DNA from: Pseudomonadota bacterium
GTDB taxonomy: Bacteria > Pseudomonadota > Alphaproteobacteria > Acetobacterales > Acetobacteraceae
Assembly: GCA_021851785.1 (NCBI GenBank)
Contig: JAJZBV010000005.1
Location: forward strand, 80,036 to 144,035
DNA: 64,000 nt
Reading direction: 5' to 3'
The notes under the pieces were generated by a model. That model had not been told where the DNA came from. It was given only the letters and a program-made list of their open reading frames with translations, and did no database searches. Shown one piece after another: positions 30,384 through 38,048 of the stretch. Each line of letters starts with the position of its first letter. The first letter of the stretch is position 1. Made by a program: the position numbers and the translations under genes.

Positions 30384-30961
30384 CACGCGGCTCCCTTCAT
30401 GGCGTACTGCAGGCGCTGCAGACGGGATTTCAGACTGGAATCGTAAAGGCGGGTGCCGATCCTGACGATCAGCCCGCCGAGCAGGCTGGGATCGACGTCC
30501 TGGATCAGGCGCACCTGGCTGTAGCCGGCCTCGATCAGCCGGGCGCGGAGCGCCTGCTCCTGCACGTCGCTGAGCTTATGAGCGGCAGCGACATGGGCGA
30601 TGACGACGCCGCGCTTTTCGGCCGCGAGGGCGGCGAAGGCATGGACGAACTCGGGGAGTTGGCGCAGCCGGCGATTGCTGATCACGACGCCGACGAAGTT
30701 GCGCACGGTGGCGCCGAACCCTTGCGCCGTGAGCACCGCGAAGGCGGCATCGCGCGCCGCGATCACGTCGATGAGCGGGCTTTCGATGAGGCGGCGGAAA
30801 TCCGCGCTTTCCTCGATCAGACGGCCGAGACTCTCCATCTCGGCGACGACGTGGTCGAGTTCGTGGGTCTCGTCGGCATGGCCGTAGAGCGCCATGGCGT
30901 AGCGCCCGGCGAGGCCGGAGGCATGGGGTGCGCCGATCGAAACTACGCTGTCAGTGGCCAC
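30383..30961 (-). CDS. atpH: ATP synthase delta subunit
   Basis: AtpH links the peripheral stalk to the top of F1. The 192-residue protein has the pattern [13 protein letters not shown] at the start, a helical N-terminal domain, and the C-terminal [35 protein letters not shown] block that is characteristic of OSCP/delta. The start appears to be GTG at 30961, with GGAAAG upstream. It is the first gene of the F1 operon; the promoter must lie in the 130-base spacer before priA, where I see no convincing boxes. Confidence 0.94.
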
Positions 30962-31093
30962 GCTGTCACTTTCCGATCAAGTGGGTTCCAAGGCGGTGGG
31001 CAGACGAGGTGCGGCGGGTGAGCGCCGGCGCGCGGCCTCTAGCATGGGGGGGGGACGTGTGCAACGGGCGATGAAACGCCGGGGCGGCGAAAA

Positions 31094-33133
31094 TCACAAA
31101 AACGACACCGGATCGATATCGACGACGATACGCGCCCCGCGCGGCGCCGGGACGCCGGCGAGCCAGGCGCGGAGCAGCGTCTGTAGCGCGACCTCGCGTC
31201 GGGCCTTGACCAGGAGCCGCCGGCGATGGCGCCCGCGCAAGAGGGCGAGCGGCGCCGGCGCCGGGCCGAACATCTCGACCCCGGGCGTCGCCGGCAGCGC
31301 GCGGGCGAGGGCGTGGGCGAGGTCATCGGCCACCGCCGCCGTCGCGGCGCTGACGATCACCGCCGCGAGCCGGCCGTAAGGCGGCCAGTGCCCGGCGCGC
31401 CGCGCCGCTTTCTCGGCGGCGAGGAACGCCGTCTGATCGCCGGCCGCGAGCGCCCGCATCACCGGGTGCTCGGGCGCGAAGCTCTGCAGCAGGACGCGCC
31501 CCGGCGCGCTCGCCCGCCCCGCCCGCCCGCCGACCTGGTGCAGCAACTGAAAGCAGCGCTCGGCGGCGCGCAGATCGCCGCCGGCGAGGCCGAGATCGGC
31601 ATCGACGACGCCGACCAGCGTCAATTGCGGAAAATGCCAGCCCTTGGCGACGATCTGGGTGCCGATGATGAGATCGACCCGGCGCTCCAGGATCGCCGCC
31701 GCCGCCGCTTTGGCGTCCGCAGCATTGGCGATGGTGTCGGAGGCCATCACCAGGCGGCGCGCCTCGGGAAACAGCGCTTGCGCCTCCTCGGTGATCCGCT
31801 CGACGCCGGGGCCGATCGGCGCGAGGCTGGCCTGCGCGCCGCAAGCCGGGCACGTCTCCGGCGGTTTCACCGCATGGCCGCAATGATGACAGAGGAGGCG
31901 CGTCACCCCGCCCCGGCGATGCATGACCAGCCAGGCGGTGCAATGCGGACATTGCAGCCGGTGGCCGCAGGCGCGGCAGAGGGTGAGCGGGGCATAGCCG
32001 CGGCGGTTGAGAAACAGCATCGCCTGTTCGCCGCGCGCCAGAGTCTCGGTGATCGCCGCGACCAGAGCGGGGGCGAGAAACCGCCCGCGCGGCGGCGGCG
32101 CGGCGCGGAGATCGATCATCGCCACCTCCGGCAGCGCCGCCCCGCCATGGCGCGCCGGGAGCCGGAGATGGCGATAGCGCCCGGCCTCGGCATTGGCGAG
32201 GCTCTCCAGGCTCGGCGTCGCCGAGGCCAGCACCACCGGCGCCCCGGCCAAGCGCCCGCGCACCACCGCCATGTCGCGGGCGTGGTAGATCACGCCGTCC
32301 TCCTGCTTGAAGGCGCTCTCGTGCTCCTCGTCGACGATGATGAGGCCGAGTGCCGGAAACGGCAGAAACAGGGCCGAACGCGCCCCGACCACCACCGGCG
32401 CCGCCCCCTCCGCCACCGCGAGCCAGGTGTCGCGGCGGAGCGCCGGGCCGAGATCGGAGTGCCAGACCGCGGGGGCCGCGCCGAACCGCGCCTGAAACCG
32501 CTCGAACCACTGCGCCGAGAGCGCGATCTCGGGGAGCAGCACGAGCGCTTGCCGCCCGGCTTTGAGCGCTTGCGCGATCGCCTCGAAATAGACCTCGGTC
32601 TTGCCCGCGCCGGTCACGCCTTCGAGGAGGGTCACGGAAAACCGCGCCGCCGCCACCGCCGCGCGTAGGGACAGGGCGGCCGTATCCTGATCGGGCGCGA
32701 GGGTCGGGCCGGGATGGGCGGGATCGGGGGCGGCGAAGGGCCGGGCGCGGCGGCGGCGCTTCGGCGGGCGCGGATCGATGCGGAGCGCCATCGCCAGCAC
32801 CTCGCCGGGGGCAGCGAGGGTATAGGCGGCGAGCCAGTCGATCAGCGCGCGGAGATCGCGCGGCAAGCATGGCGCGCCGGCGACCGGGGCGAGCGGGCGG
32901 AGTTCCGCCGGCGGCGCGGGCGGCGTTTCAGGCGGCGCGAACGGCGCCCGGTTGGTCGCGTCCCACACCACGCCGAGCACCTCGCGGCGACGCAGCGGGA
33001 CGAGCACGATCGTCCCCGGCGGCGGCGCGCCTTCCCCGGGGGCGGCGTAATCGAGCGGGCCGGCGAAGGGATAGGGCAGCAACACCGATACCGGCACCGG
33101 CACCCCGCGCTCCCTTTCGTCGTCCGCCGCCAT
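31094..33133 (-). CDS. priA: Primosomal protein N' (replication restart helicase)
   Basis: PriA reloads the replisome at stalled forks. The 679-residue protein has an N-terminal DNA-binding domain ([18 protein letters not shown]), a helicase core with Walker [13 protein letters not shown] and DEEH box, the [11 protein letters not shown] motif III, and a zinc-binding insert with four CxxC pairs ([13 protein letters not shown] and [17 protein letters not shown]). The C-terminal helicase half has [24 protein letters not shown] and [18 protein letters not shown]. It is divergent from xerC and upstream of atpHAGDC on the same strand, an order common in alphaproteobacteria. A run of nine G bases at 31046-31054 lies just beyond its stop. 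Confidence 0.96.
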   Translation of the reverse strand: MAADDERERGVPVPVSVLLPYPFAGPLDYAAPGEGAPPPGTIVLVPLRRREVLGVVWDATNRAPFAPPETPPAPPAELRPLAPVAGAPCLPRDLRALIDWLAAYTLAAPGEVLAMALRIDPRPPKRRRRARPFAAPDPAHPGPTLAPDQDTAALSLRAAVAAARFSVTLLEGVTGAGKTEVYFEAIAQALKAGRQALVLLPEIALSAQWFERFQARFGAAPAVWHSDLGPALRRDTWLAVAEGAAPVVVGARSALFLPFPALGLIIVDEEHESAFKQEDGVIYHARDMAVVRGRLAGAPVVLASATPSLESLANAEAGRYRHLRLPARHGGAALPEVAMIDLRAAPPPRGRFLAPALVAAITETLARGEQAMLFLNRRGYAPLTLCRACGHRLQCPHCTAWLVMHRRGGVTRLLCHHCGHAVKPPETCPACGAQASLAPIGPGVERITEEAQALFPEARRLVMASDTIANAADAKAAAAAILERRVDLIIGTQIVAKGWHFPQLTLVGVVDADLGLAGGDLRAAERCFQLLHQVGGRAGRASAPGRVLLQSFAPEHPVMRALAAGDQTAFLAAEKAARRAGHWPPYGRLAAVIVSAATAAVADDLAHALARALPATPGVEMFGPAPAPLALLRGRHRRRLLVKARREVALQTLLRAWLAGVPAPRGARIVVDIDPVSFL

Positions 33134-33150
33134 CGCCTATCGTTCCCGTC

Positions 33151-34110
33151 ATGCGTGAGACCCCCGATACCGCCTCGCCCGCGCCCGGCAAAGGGCGGAA
33201 CGCCGAGGCCGCCCGCGCCGCCTGGTGCGCCTGGCTCGCCGATGAGCGCCGCGCGGCGCCGGCGACGCTCGCCGCCTATGGGCAGGACGTGGCCGGATTC
33301 TTGGGCTTTCTCACCCGCCATCTCGGCGCCGAGCCCGATCTCGCGGCGCTGGCGGCCCTGCGGCTCGCCGATTTCCGCGCCTGGCTCGCCGAGGCCGCCG
33401 GGGCCGGGATCGGCGCCGCGAGCCGCGGCCGGCGGCTTTCGGCGCTGCGCGGCTTTTTCCGCTTCCTCGCGCGGAGGGAAGGGGTGGAGAACAGCCAGAT
33501 CGCCCTTCTCGCCGGGCCGCGCGGCAAGCGCCATCTGCCGCGCGCGCTCAGCGAACGCCAGGCGCTGCTGATCGCCGACGAGATCGGCGAGGCGGCGCCC
33601 GATATGGCCTTCGAGACCCGCGATGTCGCCCTGTTTTCCCTGCTTTACGGCTGCGGCTTGCGGATTTCCGAGGCGCTCGGCCTGAACTGCGCCGCCGCCC
33701 CGCGCCCGGGCAACGAGGCGCCGATGAAAATCCTCGGCAAGCGGGCGAAGGAGCGGCTGGTGCCGGTTCTGCCCGCGGTGCGGGACGCGGTCGCCGCCTG
33801 GCTCGCGCGGCATCCCTGCCCGGCGCCGGCGGCGCCGCTCTTCATCGGGGCGCGCGGGAGGCGGCTCAACCCCGGCGTCGCGCAGCGGATTCTGCGCGAT
33901 TTCCGCCGCCGTCGCGGCCTCCCCGAGCACGCGACCCCGCACGCGCTTCGCCATTCCTTCGCGACCCACCTGCTCGGGAGCGGCGCCGATCTCCGCGTCA
34001 TCCAGGAGCTTCTGGGCCATGCCAGCCTCGCCTCGACCGAGCGCTATACCGCGGTGGATGCGAATGCGCTGCTCGCGGTCTGGCGTCGCGCCCATCCGCG
34101 TTCGGGCTGA
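33151..34110 (+). CDS. xerC: Tyrosine recombinase XerC/XerD family
   Basis: This 319-residue recombinase probably resolves chromosome dimers at dif. It has an N-terminal core-binding SAM-like domain (AAWCAWLADERRAAPATLAAYGQDVAGFLGFL) and a catalytic domain with all active residues: Arg in YGCGLRISEALGL, Lys in LGKRAKERLVP, His-x-x-Arg in HALRHSFATHLL, His in LGHASLAST and the Tyr nucleophile in ERYT. Its position beside priA fits the housekeeping XerC of alphaproteobacteria rather than a phage integrase, and I see no attachment site nearby. Confidence 0.92.
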   Translation: MRETPDTASPAPGKGRNAEAARAAWCAWLADERRAAPATLAAYGQDVAGFLGFLTRHLGAEPDLAALAALRLADFRAWLAEAAGAGIGAASRGRRLSALRGFFRFLARREGVENSQIALLAGPRGKRHLPRALSERQALLIADEIGEAAPDMAFETRDVALFSLLYGCGLRISEALGLNCAAAPRPGNEAPMKILGKRAKERLVPVLPAVRDAVAAWLARHPCPAPAAPLFIGARGRRLNPGVAQRILRDFRRRRGLPEHATPHALRHSFATHLLGSGADLRVIQELLGHASLASTERYTAVDANALLAVWRRAHPRSG

Positions 34111-34122
34111 ATGAGGACAGAC

Positions 34123-35058
34123 ATGAAAATCGCCGTGCAGATGGACCCGATCGAGAGCCTCAATATCGAGGCCGATTCCACGTTCGCGCTGATGCTGGAG
34201 GGGCAGGCGCGCGGCCACACGTTTTGTTATTATAACGTCCGCGATCTGGTGCTGGAGGCGGGCACGCTCCGCGCCTTGGCGCGTCCGGTCACGGTCCGCC
34301 GCCAGGCCGGCGATCATTTCACCGCCGGTGCCCCGGAATGGCGCGATCTCGCGACGATGGATGTCGTGCTCATGCGCCAGGATCCGCCCTTCGACATGGC
34401 CTATATCACCGCGACCCACCTCCTCGAACACATCCATCCGCGCACCTTGGTGGTGAACGACCCGCGCGCGGTGCGCGATGCGCCGGAGAAGCTGCTGGTG
34501 ACGCACTTCCCCGATCTCATGCCGCCGACCATGGTTGCCTGGAACCTGGAGGCCATTCGCGGCTTTCGTCTCGCCCACAACGACATCATCCTCAAGCCGC
34601 TCTACGGCAATGGCGGCGCCGGGGTGTTTCACATCCGCCCCGATGACGAGAATTTCGGCGCCCTCCTGGAATGGCATTTTTCCCGCTCGCGCGAGCCCTT
34701 GATGGTGCAGCGCTACGAGCCCGCGGTGCGCGCCGGCGACAAGCGTATCATCCTCGTCGATGGCGAGCCGATGGGGGCGATCAACCGGGTGCCGGCGGCC
34801 GGCGAGGCGCGCTCGAACATGCATGTCGGCGGCCGGCCGGAAGCGGCGACGCTCACCGCGCGTGACCGCGATATCTGCGCCCGCATCGGCCCCGTGTTCC
34901 GCGAACGCGGGCTGATTTTCGTCGGCATCGACGTGATCGGGAACTGGCTCACCGAGATCAACGTGACCTCGCCGACCGGGCTTCAGGAAATCGCGCGGTT
35001 TGGCGGCGATACCCTCGCCGCCGCGATCTGGGAACGGATCGAGGCGCGGCGGCGATGA
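34123..35058 (+). CDS. gshB: Glutathione synthetase
   Basis: GshB joins glycine to gamma-glutamylcysteine using ATP. The 311-residue protein shows the ATP-grasp layout of the bacterial enzyme: IAVQMDPIESLNIEADSTFALMLEGQARGH at the start, MRQDPPFDMAYITATHLLE, the DIILKPLYGNGGAGVFHI nucleotide loop, VQRYEPAVRAGDKRIILVDGEPMGAINRVP, and VGIDVIGNWLTEINVTSPTGLQEI at the end. I chose the second ATG (34123), which has GAGGA upstream, over one at 34111. It is coupled by ATGA to a persulfide-dioxygenase-like gene. Confidence 0.95.
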   Translation: MKIAVQMDPIESLNIEADSTFALMLEGQARGHTFCYYNVRDLVLEAGTLRALARPVTVRRQAGDHFTAGAPEWRDLATMDVVLMRQDPPFDMAYITATHLLEHIHPRTLVVNDPRAVRDAPEKLLVTHFPDLMPPTMVAWNLEAIRGFRLAHNDIILKPLYGNGGAGVFHIRPDDENFGALLEWHFSRSREPLMVQRYEPAVRAGDKRIILVDGEPMGAINRVPAAGEARSNMHVGGRPEAATLTARDRDICARIGPVFRERGLIFVGIDVIGNWLTEINVTSPTGLQEIARFGGDTLAAAIWERIEARRR

Positions 35059-35915
35059 GCGTGGAGATCATCTCGTTCTTCGATGAAAACACCCATACGG
35101 TGAGCTATCTCGTCGCCGATCCCGAGACCGCGATCGCCGCGGTGATCGACCCGGTGCTCGAATTCGATCCCGCCTCGGGCAAGGCCGCGACCCGCGCGGC
35201 GGCGGCGATTTTGGCGCGGGCCGAGGCGCGGGGATGGGCCATCGCCTGGTGCCTTGAGACCCATGTCCACGCCGATCATCTCTCGGCCTCGGGGTTTTTC
35301 AAGCGCAAGACCGGCGCCAAAATCGGCATCGGCGCCCGGATCGGCGAGGTGCAGCAAATCTTCCGCCCGATTTTCAACGCAACCGACCTCTCCGGCGCGG
35401 GCACGGAGTTCGATCATCTGTTCGCGGACGGTGAGACGTTCCGGATCGGTTCGCTCGCGGCCCGGGTCATGGCGACCCCGGGGCACACCCCGGCCTGCGT
35501 CAGTTATTGCGTCGCGGACGCGGTTTTTGTCGGCGATACGCTGTTCATGCCGGATTACGGCACCGCGCGCGCTGATTTTCCCGGCGGCGATGCCCGCACT
35601 CTCTATCGCTCCATTCGCCGTCTGCTTGCCCTGCCGCCGGCGACCCGGCTGTTTCTGTGCCATGATTACAAGCCGCTCGGCCGCGCCGATTTCGCCTGCG
35701 AAACCACCGTCGCGGCCCAGCGCGCGAACAATATCCATGCGCGGGACGGGGTTTCGGAGGCGGAGTTCGTCGCCCAGCGCGAGGCCCGCGACAAAACGCT
35801 CGCGACACCGCAACTGCTGCTGCCCTCGATCCAGGTCAATCTCCGCTCCGGCGCCCTGCCGCCGGCGGAAGCCAATGGCGTGAGCTATCTCCGTATCCCG
35901 GTGACGCTGGAGTGA
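35055..35915 (+). CDS. MBL-fold hydrolase, persulfide dioxygenase-like
   Basis: This 286-residue metallo-beta-lactamase-fold protein has the metal motif HVHADH in ETHVHADHLSASG, a second metal histidine in TPGHTPACVSY, the GDTLFMPDYGTARADFPGGDA block with the bridging Asp region, and a last histidine in CHDYKP. This pattern, especially GTARADFPGGDA, is that of the ETHE1/SdoA/Blh persulfide dioxygenases, which oxidise glutathione persulfide with a single iron. Its ATGA overlap with gshB links it to glutathione and supports the persulfide role. A glyoxalase II role is less likely because of the ADFPGG segment. Confidence 0.82.
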   Translation: MSVEIISFFDENTHTVSYLVADPETAIAAVIDPVLEFDPASGKAATRAAAAILARAEARGWAIAWCLETHVHADHLSASGFFKRKTGAKIGIGARIGEVQQIFRPIFNATDLSGAGTEFDHLFADGETFRIGSLAARVMATPGHTPACVSYCVADAVFVGDTLFMPDYGTARADFPGGDARTLYRSIRRLLALPPATRLFLCHDYKPLGRADFACETTVAAQRANNIHARDGVSEAEFVAQREARDKTLATPQLLLPSIQVNLRSGALPPAEANGVSYLRIPVTLE

Positions 35916-35922
35916 GCGGCCC

Positions 35923-35938
35923 GCCCGAGCCGTCGGGC
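35923..35938 (+). terminator. Short GC hairpin after the MBL gene
   Basis: GCCCGA and TCGGGC arms around GCCG start eight bases after the stop codon. There is no T-run. It may be a weak terminator for gshB and the MBL gene. The rest of the spacer to 36064 shows nothing I recognise. Confidence 0.4.
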
Positions 35939-36064
35939 GTTCATGCCATGGATACGATTATGAAGGCGCCGCCGCCCCGCGCTTGCGAAGAACATCCACC
36001 ATAGACGCCGGCTTCACCCGGCGCATCGCCCGCGCCGCGCGATGACATGGATGGCGCGGGGCCA

Positions 36065-36778
36065 TCATCGTGTGGTGAGGACGCCGTCGGGCGTGACATC
36101 GCGCGCGAACCGTTTCAGCCAATCCGCGGTCAGCACACGGCCGGGCACCGGAAATCCTTCGTCCAGCACGGCAAGGGATTGAACGCGGTCGGCGCGGAAG
36201 TGGCGAAAATCGTCCCGCAACTCGCACCAGGCGCTGATCACCGTCGCCTCGACATAATAGGCCAGGGCGAAAGGCCAGATCGTGCGCGAGGTGCGCCGCT
36301 CCTGTTCGTCGGCATAGTCGATGCGGAGCTTGCGTTCCTCGCGGATCGCGGTGCGGATCACTGACAGCGCGCCCACCGCCGGCGCGCCGTGCGCCGAGAC
36401 GAAGGCGATCGGCGAGGTGAGATAGTCCCGCAACATTTCCGGAAGCACGACTTCCACCTTGGAGAGAACGCGCGCCGCCGCGTCCTGTAGCCCGACATCG
36501 CCGGTGCGGCGCAGCAGCCGGGCACCAACCAGGATCGCCTCGATTTCCTCGCGCGTGAACATCAGAGGCGGCAATTCGAAACCGCGCCGCAGCAGATAGC
36601 CGAGGCCGGGCGCGCCCTCGATCGGAACTCTGCGCGCCTGCAAGGTTGCGACATCGCGGTAGATGGTGCGCGGGGTCACCTCCAGCTTCGTCGCCAGGGC
36701 AGACGCCGTGACCGGGCGGCTTGCCGTGCGCAGAAGCTGGATGATGTCGAACAAACGATCGGCCCGTCTGAGCGGCAT
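36065..36778 (-). CDS. YafY-type HTH and WYL-domain transcriptional regulator
   Basis: This 237-residue regulator has an N-terminal winged helix-turn-helix (RRADRLFDIIQLLRTASRPVTASALATKLEVTPRTIYRDVATLQ) and a WYL-type ligand domain (LRIDYADEQERRTSRTIWPFALAYYVEATVISAWCELRDDFRHFRADRV). I chose the ATG at 36778, which starts right at the conserved MPLRRADRL; a GTG at 36811 is an alternative. The base composition is host-like, unlike the next gene. WYL regulators are common beside defence genes but are also widespread as ordinary metabolic regulators, so its link to the adjacent restriction remnant is only positional. Confidence 0.85.
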   Translation of the reverse strand: MPLRRADRLFDIIQLLRTASRPVTASALATKLEVTPRTIYRDVATLQARRVPIEGAPGLGYLLRRGFELPPLMFTREEIEAILVGARLLRRTGDVGLQDAAARVLSKVEVVLPEMLRDYLTSPIAFVSAHGAPAVGALSVIRTAIREERKLRIDYADEQERRTSRTIWPFALAYYVEATVISAWCELRDDFRHFRADRVQSLAVLDEGFPVPGRVLTADWLKRFARDVTPDGVLTTR

Positions 36779-36815
36779 CGGCGCCAGGGGGGACACGACC
36801 GCGCGGGCCACGAAA

Positions 36816-37820
36816 TCAGCTCTCCGAAATGGGGATTAGAGTACCAAGGAACACATAGGGTGCGATCTCGAACATCTTCTGCACTTGGTCCGCAAGATAG
36901 ATATCGACCTTCGGATCGTCGCTCAGGGCGTCGGTGACCATCGCGAGACGCCACGCGGGATTGGCCATCATACCCCTGCCATGCTCGTTCCGGGTCAAGA
37001 AGAACTGCGGGACCGAGCCGGCCGTCCCTTTCACCTCGACGTGAATTTCCGTCTCGCCCTTAGAAAATTTGAAATCGTAGCCGCATGGGAGATGGGTGAC
37101 GCGTGTGCAGTCGAAGCCCTCTGTCTTGTAGTACGAGATAACTGCGTCTTCGGCTGCTTTTTCCACTTTCTTGCGGTGTTCCGTCGTGCCGAAACCCTTC
37201 AGCGGATCGCCTGAATCGATCTCGGGGTCGGCTATATTTTTCTCGCTCGGATTCTTGATGGCTCTCGGAGCAAGCGCCTCCAGCTTCCCTTCCAGCAAGG
37301 CGAGCACACGCCGCTTATTCTTGTCGGGGTGAACGCCAGGACCAGCCAAAAACGAGTATTTTCCCTGTCTGACCGACGGATCCGAGAAGGGCATCGTTCG
37401 GGATTCGGGCGGGACGAAATGCGCCGTCTTGCTCGTAATGCAGTATAACCAATCATATGCGGGACGCGCCGCGTCCCCGCCCTTGCTGACCATGTTCGCG
37501 GGCAGATCGAGCCACTTGCCGTACAACGTGGCGTTCTCGTACCAACCGACGACGTGGATTCCTTTGTACTTGGGGTTCTTCGCCAGACAAATCACCGTCC
37601 AGCCATGCGGGTCATCATTCGATGGCGCGTATTCCTTTTTCTGCGGCGGTACGTAGCAGTAGTATGTTCCATCCGGGCCCGGATTGAAATTGAAGGCTTC
37701 GTATCCACGTCCCTCGTTCTTCTTTCCTTTGTTGTCGTTTAGCCAGCCGAAATTTCCGCCCACGTGGCCACCACGATAGAATTTTGACCAGCCAAATTTC
37801 ACCCAAAGTATCTTTTTCAT
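36816..37820 (-). CDS. DUF3883-domain protein, possible PD-(D/E)xK nuclease
   Basis: This 334-residue protein has two parts. The N-terminal half (WVKFGWSKFYRGGHVGG, YEAFNFNPGPDGTYYCYVPP, GWTVICLAKNPKYKGIHVVG) is rich in aromatic residues; I know no function for it. The C-terminal third looks like DUF3883, with GYDFKF followed by EIHVEVKGT, an arrangement of D and ExK like a restriction-nuclease core. Its G+C is visibly lower than its neighbours, suggesting acquisition. It overlaps the stop of a truncated Res gene by ATGA, so it was once the second gene of a restriction operon. The ATG at 37820 has GGTAGGGG upstream. It looks intact. Confidence 0.7.
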   Translation of the reverse strand: MKKILWVKFGWSKFYRGGHVGGNFGWLNDNKGKKNEGRGYEAFNFNPGPDGTYYCYVPPQKKEYAPSNDDPHGWTVICLAKNPKYKGIHVVGWYENATLYGKWLDLPANMVSKGGDAARPAYDWLYCITSKTAHFVPPESRTMPFSDPSVRQGKYSFLAGPGVHPDKNKRRVLALLEGKLEALAPRAIKNPSEKNIADPEIDSGDPLKGFGTTEHRKKVEKAAEDAVISYYKTEGFDCTRVTHLPCGYDFKFSKGETEIHVEVKGTAGSVPQFFLTRNEHGRGMMANPAWRLAMVTDALSDDPKVDIYLADQVQKMFEIAPYVFLGTLIPISES

Positions 37821-38048
37821 TTGGCGACCCCTACCAAGTTCTTCACGAGTGCCGCGAAATCCTCGTCCATCACCGCCCAATCACGAAATTTCGTGAAGCC
37901 CCACCGGCCGAAACCGCCGAGCGCGTTGACGCCAGGCACCCAGATGTCGCGCGTCGTCTGAGCCTTGGCTTTGTCGCTCTCGTCCTTGATGCCCTTCACC
38001 TCGAGCACGAGGTTGAGCGGCTCGTTGCTGCCATCGTCGCCCCGCCGG
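37817..38048 (-). pseudogene. C-terminal remnant of a type III restriction enzyme Res subunit
   Basis: About 76 codons remain in frame. They read LNLVLEVKGIKDESD, DIWVPGVNALGGFGRWGF and a final MDEDFAALV. This matches my knowledge of the C-terminus of type III Res (restriction helicase-nuclease) proteins, including the ExK of the nuclease domain. The roughly 900 upstream residues (helicase and most of the nuclease) are gone: the frame runs straight into the last codons of the DUF4175 gene at 38049. No start codon of its own is convincing. The stop overlaps the DUF3883 start. No mod (methyltransferase) gene is in the window. Confidence 0.7.

Noticed and set aside
33151..34110. XerC-like gene as the integrase of an island
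   Set aside because: It lies beside priA in the housekeeping order and no attachment site or cargo adjoins it.
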